DNA from: Megaleporinus macrocephalus | Taxonomy: Eukaryota; Chordata; Actinopteri; Characiformes; Anostomidae | DNA length: 64,000 nucleotides | NCBI GenBank assembly: GCA_021613375.1 | Contig: CM038722.1 | Coordinates: 25,986,441 to 26,050,440 of the forward strand | Direction: 5' to 3' | The notes under the pieces: generated by a model | Told to the model about the DNA's origin: nothing | The model's input: the letters and a program-made list of their open reading frames with translations, nothing else | Database searches by the model: none | Made by a program: the position numbers and the translations under genes | In this document: positions 24,957-35,962 of the stretch, one piece after another | Layout: each line of letters begins with the position of its first letter | Numbering within the stretch: the first letter of the stretch is position 1

Positions 24957-27721
24957 AACTCCTCAGTAAGGAATGTAGCTATTGGCTGTCCTGAAAGTCG
25001 CTAGAATTTGCTAAATGATGTAATCGCCTAATTTGCATAATGTCTATTTGAGTGTATTTGAAGGACTAACGTAGTTGGAGAGTAAAAAGTGAGTAAAAAC
25101 ACTCTAAATATGTTATAACTACAAATAAACTCTGAATAAATGAACTTCTTCTGTGGATTATTTTTTTGTTGCCTTTGAAATCGGCCATGTCACACTGAAG
25201 AACTTGCCTCTGAGATCAATAAAGTATATATCTATCTAAGACCCATTTACATTGTAGTGGGTGGTGGAGTGGTGAGGGTCTGCTCTGACTGTGAGACTGA
25301 GCACTGTGAGTGTAGTGGGTGGTGGAGTGGTGAGGGTCTGCTCTGACTGTGAGACTGAGGACTGTGAGTGTAGTGGGTCGTGGAGTGGTGAGGGTCTGCT
25401 CTGACTGTGAGACTGAGCACTGTGAGTGTAGTGGGTGGTGGAGTGGTGAGAGTCTGCTCTGACTGTGAGACTGAGCACTGTGAGTGTAGTGGGTGGTGGA
25501 GTAGTGAGGGTCTGCTCTGACTGTGAGTCTGAGCACTGTGAGTGTAGTGGGTCGTGGAGTGGTGAGGGTCTGCTCCGACTGTGAGACTGAGCACTGTGAG
25601 TGTAGTGGGTCGTGGAGTGGTGAGGGTCTGCTCCAACTGTGAGACTGAGCACTGTGAGTGTAGTGGGTGGTGGAGTGGTGAGGGTCTGCTCTGACTGTGA
25701 GACTGAGCACTGTGAGTGTAGTGGGTGGTGGAGTGGTGAGGGTCTGCTCTGACTGTGAGACTGAGCACTGTGAGTGTAGTGGGTCGTGGAGTGGTGAGGG
25801 TCTGCTCTGACTGTGAGACTGAGCACTGGAGTGTAGTGGGTGGTGGAGTGGTGAGGGTCTGCTCTGACTGTGAGACTGAGCACTGTGAGTGTAGTGGGTG
25901 GTGGAGTGGTGAGGGTCTGCTCTGACTGTGAGACTGAGCACTGGAGTGTAGTGGGTGGTGGAGTGGTGAGGGTCTGCTCTGACTGTGAGACTGAGCACTG
26001 TGAGTGTAGTGGGTCGTGGAGTGGTGAGGGTCTGTTCTGACTGTGAGACTGAGCACTGGGAGTGTAGTGGGTGGTGGAGTGGTGAGGGTCTGCTCTGACT
26101 GTGAGACTGAGCACTGTGAGTGTAGTGGGTCGTGGAGTGGTGAGGGTCTGCTCTGACTGTGAGACTGAGCACTGTGAGTGTAGTGGGTGGTGGAGTGGTG
26201 AGGGTCTGCTCTGACTGTGAGACTGAGCACTGGGAGTGTAGTGGGTGGTGGAGTGGTGAGGGTCTGCTCCGACTGTGAGACTGAGCACTGTGAGTGTAGT
26301 GGGTCGTGGAGTGGTGAGGGTCTGCTCTGACTGTGAGACTGAGCACTGTGAGTGTAGTGGGTGGTGGAGTGGTGAGGGTCTGCTCTGACTGAAACTGAGC
26401 ACTGTGAGTGTAGTGGGTGGTGGAGTGGTGAGGGTCTGCTCTGACTGTGAGACTGAGCACTGGGAGTGTAGTGGGTGGTGGAGTGGTGAGGGTCCTGCTC
26501 TGACTGTGAGACTGAGCACTGTGAGTGTAGTGGGTGGTGGAGTGGTGAGGGTCTGCTCTGACTGTGAGACTGAGCAGTGGGAGTGTAGTGGGTGGTGGAG
26601 TGGTGAGGGTCTGCTCTGACTGTGAGACTGAGCACTGGGAGTGTAGTGGGTGGTGGAGTAGTGAGGGTCTGCTCTGACTGTGAGACTGAGCACTGTGAGT
26701 GTAGTGGGTGGTGGAGTGGTGAGGGTCTGCTCTGACTGTGAGACTGAGCACTGTGAGTGTAGTGGGTGGTGGAGTGGTGAGGGTCTGCTCTGATTGTGAG
26801 ACTGAGCACTGTGAGTGTAGTGGGTCGTGGAGTGGTGAGGGTCTGCTCTGACTGTGAGACTGAGCACTGGGAGTGTAGTGGGTGGTGGAGTGGTGAGGGT
26901 CTGCTCTGACTGTGAGTCTGAGCACTGTGAGTGTAGTGGGTCGTGGAGTGGTGAGGGTCTGCTCCGACTGTGAGACTGAGCACTGTGAGTGTAGTGGGTC
27001 GTGGAGTGGTGAGGGTCTGCTCTGACTGAAACTGAGCACTGTGAGTGTAGTGGGTGGTGGAGTGGTGAGGGTCTGCTCTGACTGTGAGACTGAGCACTGG
27101 GAGTGTAGTGGGTGGTGGAGTGGTGAGGGTCTGCTCTGACTGTGAGACTGAGCACTGTGAGTGTAGTGGGTGGTGGAGTGGTGAGGGTCTGCTCTGACTG
27201 TGAGACTGAGCAGTGGGAGTGTAGTGGGTGGTGGAGTGGTGAGGGTCTGCTCTGACTGTGAGACTGAGCACTGGGAGTGTAGTGGGTGGTGGAGTAGTGA
27301 GGGTCTGCTCTGACTGTGAGACTGAGCACTGTGAGTGTAGTGGGTGGTGGAGTAGTGAGGGTCTGCTCTGACTGTGAGTCTGAGCACTGTGAGTGTAGTG
27401 GGTCGTGGAGTGGTGAGGGTCTGCTCCGACTGTGAGACTGAGCACTGTGAGTGTAGTGGGTCGTGGAGTGGTGAGGGTCTGCTCTGACTGTGAGACTGAG
27501 CACTGTGAGTGTAGTGGGATGGGGCTTATGGCAGCCCCCACTGCTCACTGAGGACAGTAACTGAAGATCATGTGTTTGTTCACCTCAGAGTCTCCAAAAG
27601 TCTCCAGTAACACCAGAAAAGTCGCTAGATTTGTCGCTAGTCGCTTTTTAAAAAAACAAGTCGCTAGAGGGTCTGAAAAGTGGCTAAATATAGCGACAAA
27701 GTCGCTAAGTTGGCAACATTG
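24957..27721. mobile_element. hAT element carrying an expanded minisatellite
   Basis: The ends are CACTGTTGCCAACT at 24957 and AGTTGGCAACATTG at 27708-27721. A perfect 8-bp duplication ACACGCAA flanks them (24949-24956 and 27722-27729), diagnostic of hAT-type insertion. The element is 2765 bp, but about 2260 bp of it is a 58-bp tandem array. A second copy at 35963-36322 is only 360 bp and lacks the array. Outside the array the two align well (e.g. GATCTTCAGTTACTGTCCT, AAATGGGTCTTAGATAGATA). No transposase is present. Confidence 0.85.
25252..27518. repeat. 58-bp minisatellite, about 39 copies, inside a hAT element
   Basis: The unit contains TGGTGGAGTGGTGAGGG and CTGCTCTGACTGTGAGACTG and is 58 bp. 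Copies differ by point variants (GTGGTGG/GTCGTGG, CACTGTGAG/CACTGGGAG, CTCTGAC/CTCCGAC) and small indels. Strand asymmetry is strong: the plus strand is G-rich and the minus strand C-rich. Because 58 is one more than a multiple of three and the minus-strand unit has no stop in any frame, all three minus frames stay open for 723-770 codons. These are not genes: the peptide is the same repeat read in rotating frames. Confidence 0.95.
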
Positions 27722-29279
27722 ACACGCAAGCTTTTAAATAAACTAGACTTTTTAATAAAGAAACAAAACAAAAGGTAAACAAACGGTTTACTTAGACAGA
27801 GCAGCACCAACAACAGAGTACCACACCATAGCTACAACTACAACAATGACCGTCCAACACAGACAGCAGACAGAGGGTATAAATAACAAAGGCTAACAAG
27901 AGGGAACGGGTGACGGGACTGAACACTAATGGGGCACAGGTGAGTGTGGTGGGGCAAGGGCGAAGGCAAACGAGCACATGACAACACAAGAAACGTAAAC
28001 AGAGGCACGTTGAACTGACAGGACGTAAACAGATAGACGAGGACAGGCAGGGCGTGACACAGCCGTAGTGCAACTCACATCTCTAATACACTAGCATTAA
28101 TACATTAGCTGTATACTGTGTGCCATTAAAGTTATTATGATGGACTCATTTAATTAGTAAACTAGACTTAAAGTGACTTACACTGTTTTTGCTGCCACGC
28201 TTACTCGATTTTAACACCCATGTGTCTCCCATACTGCACAGTAAGTCTTACACAATGAGTCTCACATATGACTGGAATGTTTTCCTTCCAGTTTTGGTGC
28301 TGCTAACAACCAAACGCAGCTTCAGAGTGTCACGTGACAGCAAGGAAAGTCACAGCCAATCACTGTCAGGGTGTGACCAAAAGTGAAGCAAGGGACACAG
28401 TAAGGAGTCCATTTCAACATATATTACCCCCTTATGGGGACACAAAAGTTCTGGCCTGGCAAAACACATCATCTCTCAAACCCTGGCAACATGGCCCCTT
28501 TTTAACAACATGGGTGACACCATAAACCGACATTCCCCACCAACGGTGGCTAACAGTTAAATCCAGCTTGACAACGCTGTCTTACATCTCACAGCACATT
28601 TTTCAACATACAAGATAAAATTGTAATGTTGGGTATAAAAACAGTAATGTCACATATTATTTACATTACCCCCTATAAAGGTTCCAGATAGTCTAGGCCA
28701 CAATTCCCACAATTCCAAGCATGCCTATAAAGACATGCTCCATAAGCCCGCACGCCCTTTTGAGCACCACCCACTGACCCATGCTGCAGACATGGCTCCT
28801 GGGCAACAAACAAAGAAAGCGGTAAACCACATTTGGTGAGCTCAATAAAGTCGTAAAATTGTCTCAACCTATGGTCTGACTCTTCTTGCTAGTGTGCACT
28901 CCTAGCATAGAAAAGTGAACATTTTAAAAGATGTTAAATTACCGACCATCAGCACAAGATATGAACCATGTTAGAAATGTTACACAATAACAGAGAGCTA
29001 TATGTATAGTGTAAATAACAGTGTATATTTATCCTTATGTTAAGCACATTAAGCTTCATTTAAAACTACAAACTATGACATCCCCAGCACACTCCAATAC
29101 CCAATAGACCTCCAATAGACCTTAGTGGGCCATCACAATCACAATGGCCATATGTGCTACTGCGAGGCAGGATTCCAGTAGACTCAAGTCAAATTATTGG
29201 TTGTGACAATCCAGTGTTCGCTGGATATTGGTGGGGAAACATCACTTCAGTCCATGCTAATTCTATGACCTTGCATTCA

Positions 29280-30329
29280 GTAGAATCATGCCAATCCTAA
29301 AAGCTTGACAATAGTAGATCATTTTTGAGAGTAGCTGAGTGCACATGGACACCTGACGACCACCTGGTCCAACCGTCGTCTACATTCAGCTCTGAAAGGT
29401 AAAATCTCATTAACAGTTTCCCCATTCCAGAGGGGTGTTGTCTTTGGTGACGAAGTTCTCTTCATTCACTTTACTTGCAGTGGAGCTACGACGCTAATGT
29501 AGCAAACAAGTATTTGAAGCATTAGTAGTGGGGGATATACAGTATGTCCCTAATTGTCCTGACCTTTAAGCTACTACGCCACAATAAGTGCAATAAATGC
29601 AACATCTAAACATCTAATAACACCTAATGTTTCAACGTGAATGTAAAAAATCAGAGGTAGTGCAGTTTGTTTTAGAGGCAGAGGACGACAGCTGGGTCAC
29701 GCTCAATCTCAACATGTCTTTCTGGGTTGAATGGCTTCCAGCAAGCTTTGATGCAGATTGCAGCCATCGTATTAAAAAAAGGATTCCAGTAAATTCTTCT
29801 ACAAATGCATCTGCTACAGATGGAAGTACGCTTGCAACTGAGGACGTTAGAAAACATAAATTGAGCATATTTTATTGTTTTCTTTTTTTTTTTAAAGGGT
29901 TTTCAAAAATTCTTTGGAAAGGATGCCACGGATGGTCTTTTCAGCTGACTGGCTGCAACTTTTGCATAATACAACAGTGTGTTCAGTTTTGGTCTCTTTG
30001 GTCTCTTGGAGTTAGCCTGGCTCGGACATCAGACCGCTTGCCATGCTTCTGCTTCCTCTCGCATTAGCTGCAGCACAGTCTCCCTCGATTAACAGCACCA
30101 GGCAACAGCATGGTCTCAGGGCCTAGACAGTCATAGATGTACACATATGTTTTTCAGGCACAAATGATTTGAAAAATCTGGATAAGAAACAACACTGAGT
30201 ACCACTGAGATCCAGAGAAGCTGGATAAACACATTGTTAACCCTGTAGTATACGGTTACTTTAGCAGATAAAATGGTTTTGTTTGAAGAACATCAGTCTA
30301 TATGTAAATACACTGTACCAGAAGATATA
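29280..30329. other. No recognised gene; 146-codon ORF unsupported
   Basis: The plus frame 29627-30067 is open but reads through a TTTTCTTTTTTTTTT run. It matches no family I know and overlaps other random frames. Confidence 0.35.
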
Positions 30330-31130
30330 GCCGTATGCCAAAGTCTGGTCGCCCCTGGTCAAATGACAGGTTATGTTGATTTTCTAACTGAAAACACACT
30401 TATTGACACAAACCCCATACCATACCCATAAAAACATAGCATACCCTGATAGAATTACCTCTCAAGAAGCTACTTTTGGGTTGTGTACCTCTTGGTGAGA
30501 GATCATTGGCTGCTAGACATGCTTTTATGACACACTCTAAGACATTCTGTCCAGTTATAAGTGGGAACATCATCAGACTCCGTGAAGCAGGATGATCATT
30601 TCTATGAATTGCCTGTCATTTAGGCCTTTCTAACCAACCTTAGGAGATGTTGGGAGCAGTTGTTAGGTGAGGGCACGTACATGATCCAGACGGACCATCA
30701 ATAGAGGGGATCGTTTGATCCGTTGACAAGCATAAGCAGCTTCCACAGTTTCCTGGTCTGTAAGACTGGAACCTTATTGTCTTTAGTGACAAATCCAGGC
30801 TCTGAATTCAGGCCCAGCTGCAACATCTGTGTCTTAGGGTGCCATATGGAACCTGCACGCCTACATGCCCAATCGTTTTTCTTCTCCTATCCAGGCTAGA
30901 GGCAGTCCAACAGAGAACTAGGGCCCCCTTTCCATCGTACAGTCAATTGTAAACTTATCCTTACACTCTAATATTGGACGACCTACATATATCAATATTA
31001 CATTCACACATATAATGTTTAATTCAATTCCAACAAATACTTCTTGCTGTGTTGTTGTTATTTTTTTGTCAATAAGTGTAGGTTAACACATCCTCTACAG
31101 AGAATCCACATACTGTTTATTGACTGTTAT
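30330..31130 (+). mobile_element. Tc1/mariner-like element, strongly decayed
   Basis: The inner ends pair as ACACTTATTGACACAAA near 30397 and TTTTTGTCAATAAGTGTAG near 31063. Between them are GNIIRLREAG (helix-turn-helix region), RCWEQLLGEGT, and a DKSRL-like first-Asp region, in shifting frames with stops. Confidence 0.5.
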
Positions 31131-31399
31131 GGCACACTAAATATTTTATGTTCGAATTTGATTTGTGTTAAACTCATAAGAAAATACATAAAAAGGTAGT
31201 TCACACAAACAAAATCAGCAAAACTGTGTCATTTGATCGTAAACTGTATACCAATTTTAATTATATGATTTTCTGGCCTATACTGCCCACTGCTACGGAT
31301 GACCCCCATGATATGGATGAAAGTGGAGAAGCTGACTCTACATCTGTATTCCTAGAAAGACTTTGTTTTTATCACCAGAATAACCATCAGACATCATAA

Positions 31400-32240
31400 A
31401 GAGGTCCGATGTACTTCGGGAGACACGGCAGACATAGCAACCACAGCACAATGGGCTGACAGTGAGACGAGAATTGCATTAGATTTCGTCAGCGTTCAAA
31501 ACAGACGTACTAATGAAATAGAATCTGGCTGTTTCCTCCGTGCTGCCTATTATACTGCGGTTGATTGCTGTAAACAAGTCTTTGTAGTACTGCCAGTGCA
31601 CTAAAGGTAAAAAGGGCATGCTGAACAAACATCCACTTGATTGAACCTGAGCTGCCTCAGCTTGAAAGGGGGAGAGGTGAGTTTTCTTTTGCTTTGGGGT
31701 CTTAGTCTTCTTAGCGGACGGCCTCCTTCTGTTCGATCTAGGCGGCCTTTTGAGACGAAGACGCGCCCTTTCTAATTAAACGGAGGCTTAATCTTTATTG
31801 GAATGATCGATAAGAAAGACCTCAGAGGAATACCTGCGTGCACACATTGGCTCTCTTTCAGTGACTCATCGACATACCTTTCTCATTGACATCAGCTTCC
31901 CCCCTGTTGACTCGCCTCTTTGCCGTAGTGGCTGTTTCTATGGCGACCGCCTAAGAGGCTGTGGCTTGTTGAGTCACTGACCCTGAGGCAACCCCAAACC
32001 CAAATGGCCACACTCTGGGCCGCTGAAGTTAAATAGAGATTCGGGTCATTTGCTAGGCCTAACTGGAGCGGCTGCTTGTCCTGGAGGAGGAATGTGTCTG
32101 CACAAGCCTAGATTCACATTCAGTGTGTCACTGGGTTGAAGGCCCAGTTTGAGGTTTCTTAATTAAGTGGCTTGGAAGAATGCAAGCAACCTCTACAATT
32201 ATGACAAAACTGCAGCATAATTTATAGCTTCGCTGTTGCC
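31400..32240. other. Unique patch in the desert, possible conserved non-coding element
   Basis: A balanced-composition stretch without repeat signatures, including CTTTATTGGAATGATCGATA and GGCTTGTTGAGTCACTGACC. It is bordered by AT-rich repeat sequence. No gene recognised. Confidence 0.3.
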
Positions 32241-32493
32241 GTGACTATGAGGGATGCATTCCCTACATAATTATATGTCACAGAAAACTGATCGTTCTTT
32301 GACCTTTAGCCGAGCTGGTCGCTTTTTTTTTTTTTTTTTTTGCTGAAAGTATCTTCAAAACTGAGCATGCACCAAATGAAAACAGGGTCAAGCAACATTC
32401 AGCACACAGTAAGACTAACCCTGGATTAGTGCTGGAGGTTAAGGTGTCTATTCGGATGTACCAGTCTGTAATGGTGTTGCACAACAACAGGAT

Positions 32494-32730
32494 ATATCGT
32501 CGCTGTCCAATATAAAACAAGTATCTACAAAATTGCAACTTTACAGGAGAAACCAAAAACATACTTCACATTCAATGGAAGTCAATGGAACCAGAATGTT
32601 CTCCAAGCTATTTTGGAGCACTTCTATTGGTCCATTCATCATGAAATTGTCTTACAACGTAAACAGCCACTGCCTTGTTCAAATGATATAGAAACCTTAA
32701 AATCAACAAAAATCTATACATGCTATGATA
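32494..32730 (+). mobile_element. MITE family 2 copy
   Basis: It has ATATCGTCGCTGTCCAATAT, AAGTCAATGGAACCAGAATG and TTCTATTGGTCCATTCATCA. The right TIR is decayed. Confidence 0.7.
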
Positions 32731-33383
32731 TACATGTGTAAGATGATGCAGCCGGTTGAATAGGGGGCAACATATCATCAGAAAGTTAAGGTGTCCAGCC
32801 CTATCGTATAAAAAAGCACACTCCTTTCTCCTCAGTGTTGGCATTAACAACTCTTCACTTACCAGTTTAAAAGAAACCTTGAGTTTATAATCAAACATTA
32901 GCCCTTTACTCGCTGAGGAGCATCTCCAGTGGTGGAAAGCAGCGCCAATGTTAGCTCTCATTTCTATTTATATCGTTCTATTGCTGGTGAACATACATTC
33001 TTGCAGAGAGCAGGCAGTGACGGTGATCACAGTGGTCGTTTTTCAAGAGCTTCCGCCATTGTTGCATTTACACCTCCTTTCTTTGGTTACCTGTCTATAA
33101 CACAACTGTCCTGCACAAGCTATGCAAAACCCCTTCTAATATATAACACGGGTCAAGCATGACCCATATTCAGATCCATCCACAAATTCTTATTTTCATT
33201 ATTACGCACAAAAATATTTTTTTGTAGTGTTTTGTATTACTGCACCAAGTTAACCCACCAGATCAACCATGTACGTAAGTGTGATTAAACAAATTATTAT
33301 TGTAGCAGTGATTTAGCCCAAACACTAAAACTTTTAATATTTACAATATGTTCATTTGTCACATTGTCAAACACAACATGCAA

Positions 33384-33510
33384 TTATTGTTGATGTCCAT
33401 TGAAACACAAGTATCTTTTTTCATTGTCCTACATCATTTGAACCTGACAGCTGCCGTTTACATTGTGTTCAAATTCTATGATAAATGGACCAATAGAAAT
33501 GCTCATAAGT
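33384..33510 (-). mobile_element. MITE family 2, partial reverse copy
   Basis: It begins TGTTGATGTCCATTGAAACA and has the reverse of TTCTATTGGTCCATT, then stops. It lies just left of a complete reverse copy at 33643. Confidence 0.5.
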
Positions 33511-33642
33511 CATAATTACATGCATAATATTTATTTTATAAAGTAAGAGTATATGGCTTTATAAAGTCATGGTCCATAATTCATTATAGTATATGTTCCA
33601 GTTATCAGTAAGTCACACATTAATTAGTCAAATTCATACTAA

Positions 33643-33890
33643 ATATCTTCATTGTCCACAGAAAAACATGTCTCTCCATTTTTGTTGATTTTTATTTTTC
33701 TACATCATTTGAATGCAGCAACTGCTGTTTACAATGTGTGAAGATCTCATAGATCAATAGAAATGCTCTAAAATAACCTGGAAAAAATCTGGTTCCATAA
33801 ACTTATATTGAAAGTTAAGACTGTTTTTGGCCTCTCCTGTAAAGTTACTATTGTGGAGATCCTTGTTTTTCATTGGACAGCGACGATATA
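33643..33890 (-). mobile_element. MITE family 2, complete reverse copy
   Basis: On the minus strand it starts ATATCGTCGCTGTCCAATGA and ends with the reverse of AATATCTTCATTGTCC. The full internal order is present. Confidence 0.75.
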
Positions 33891-33959
33891 TCTAATAAGC
33901 AATAACGCTGATATTGAACTGTAGTGAACTGTAGTGAATCTGACCAACAGAAGAGATAA

Positions 33960-34368
33960 AACTAATAACAAAAGCTACCAATATCTAGCAGGTCTTCAAA
34001 CGCAGACTGAAGACCTATCTCTTTGTAAAGTACTTATAAACACTATATACTAAAGTACTGGTATAAACTGTAATTGCACTTTATCTCCTAGGAGCACTGG
34101 CTAAGTACTGCACTTGTACTGTATGTAGTCTTGTATTTGTTCTCTTCTCTGTAGGTGTTCCTGTCTTGCTAGGTATTGCGTTGTCTTTTTTCTAGGTATC
34201 AGCACTGGCCCTGTGTTTATGGCAGTGTTTGAGTATAAGAGTGGTTTGGACTTAAACCTGTTTGTACTAGATAGAGATTCATACTCTAACCAACACTAAG
34301 CACTTCTGTAAGTCGCTCTGGATAAGAGCGTCTGCTAAATGCCGTAAATGTAAATGCAAAACTGATGG
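33960..34368 (+). mobile_element. LINE 3' end with GTAAATGTAAATG tail
   Basis: The start resembles the end of a reverse transcriptase frame (TTCAAACGCAGACTGAAGAC, giving RRQTEDLSLF). The 3' end TAAGTCGCTCTGGATAAGAG, then CGTCTGCTAAATG and TGTAAATG repeats, is a very common fish LINE/SINE tail. Confidence 0.65.
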
Positions 34369-34369
34369 A

Positions 34370-35122
34370 CCCAAAAACTCTTGATATTTAATTTGACCAC
34401 CTTTAGCTTTTAATCATGGTGCACATTCACTGTGGCATTGTTTCTGCAACCTTGTAAACATCACAACATTTGCTGCATATGTTATTCCAAGATTTTGAGA
34501 GTCAAACCACTCCGTAAAGTCTTCTCCAGCACATGAGGTTAAGTTCGTTTCATTTCATCATTTTTGACCCTTATTGCACATTAGAGGGATAGAAATAGAG
34601 TCCATATAAAACCATCAAAATAAGGTTTTGTGATTAGAAACAAGTTAATTGAGTAATTCATGGAATTCTGAATAGTAAAATTAATTTATTGGAAATTAAA
34701 ATATAATTCATTTTTGACCCATGTCGTGCATCACAGGACCTTGAACATGGCTGACCCGAAGATAGAATATGGCATCGTGGCAATGATACTTCTACATTCT
34801 CTCACTCTCACTGCATACACTGATACACAGTGATACACTGACGTATTTGACGCCATCAAGTCTGTTATTTCTCCACATTCTGCTGAGATTAAATTAATTT
34901 TTAAATGTTTTAAACTAAAAACCATACATATTTCCTCTTTAATCCAGATGCTGTGTAATCTGCTGCTCTCTGTTTATTAAATAACTTCTTAGGACGTGAT
35001 TGTGAAGAATGTGGCCTAATGAGGCGGAAAAACCTGAGGTTTTTATTCAGGTTGCATCTCAAGCTTTTTGAACAATATAATGCAGGAACATCAGTCAAGC
35101 TTCATTGTTATTCTGTTAATTA

Positions 35123-35170
<48 letters not shown>

Positions 35171-35728
35171 GTTATACCAATCTGAACTGCACTCTGAAAG
35201 CGCTCTAATGCATGCCTGATAAAAAACACTGCTGTTCAACAATAAAGACAGACTTGTGTATCTTTTCTACAGTGATAAGAAGTACATAAGCTGAAAGACC
35301 AGACGAGCGGAACTTGATAAAAGGATTTTACTGTGGCCAACAGGAGTGCACATGATGTATCTCCTCTGGTTAAGATTTAAAGTAGAGACTTTGATTTTGA
35401 CGGGCCTGGTACCCGGGTTGTCGGGTCCATGTGACACAACCTTCCAAGTGACACAAACGCCTAAGCATTGGCCCTAATGTCCCAAGATCACGATCTTGAT
35501 CCGTGGTGATGCTACGGCCACCTGTGACGGGGAGTATAATTGGCCTCACTAATTGGCTCCCCCGTCACTCAGCACAACACCAGCCAGCGCAGTGGTACAG
35601 AAACTGACATAACAGAATGGGAACACTGGGGCCATTAACCTTATTAATGCAAGCCGAAATATTCATCTGATATTCATCTGATACCAAGACCAATGCGGCA
35701 GATGTTGTGATAAGGAACTTTATCAATA
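34370..35728. other. No gene seen
   Basis: AT-rich sequence with a (TTA)n run and a moderately GC-rich unique patch at 35290-35620 that might be a conserved non-coding element. Confidence 0.35.
35116..35168. repeat. (TTA)n microsatellite
   Basis: About 17 units of TTA. The plus frame reads poly-Tyr, which is an artefact. Confidence 0.93.
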
Positions 35729-35962
35729 CTATGATGTGCGGATCGATACTGAAATACCTCCGATACCAGATCTTTATGCTCTAAAATCAATTCTCAAACC
35801 AAAATATTGATACTTTTGATACTTAAATCATTAGAGGTAATGAATATCATTAAAAAGAACACAGTGGAAAGTAACTAAACTATTGAGATCTTGTCTAAAT
35901 GATATGCGGTTAGTGGGAACTACTTTTTGTTGCACCTGGGTAAGTGTAAGCGCAGCGGCAGG

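Larger units (their letters stand above)
24901..28059 (-). mobile_element. LTR-like insert (about 386 bp without the nested hAT)
   Basis: The insert is flanked by CAGCC (GGCTG on the minus strand) at 24896-24900 and 28060-28064. Copy 1 of the host element has an uninterrupted site at 24006-24012 (CTATGGCTGG), which shows the empty state. On the minus strand the insert starts TGTCACGCCCTGCC, as many fish LTRs do, and ends CCGCCTGCCT, which is not a canonical CA end. A solo LTR is the best guess; the class is uncertain. It is itself split by the hAT at 24957-27721. Confidence 0.5.
24667..29270 (-). mobile_element. Unclassified TIR element, copy 2, inverted and split by nested insertions
   Basis: On the minus strand it starts near 29270 (ATAGAATTAGCATGGACTGA) and ends near 24667 (reverse of AGGGTGTAGATTTGCTTC). 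It aligns with copy 1 in opposite orientation, with extra sequence between 28560 and 29200. Nested inserts between 24901 and 28059 interrupt it. Without them it is roughly 1.4 kb. The 475-bp spacer 24191-24666 separates the two copies. Confidence 0.6.

Noticed and set aside
25216..27548. Three minus-strand ORFs of 723-770 codons
   Set aside because: They are the 58-bp minisatellite read in rotating frames. There is no start context, no domain and no non-repetitive coding sequence.
29627..30067. 146-codon plus-strand ORF
   Set aside because: It passes through a T-rich run, has no recognisable domain and no splice context. A chance frame is more likely.
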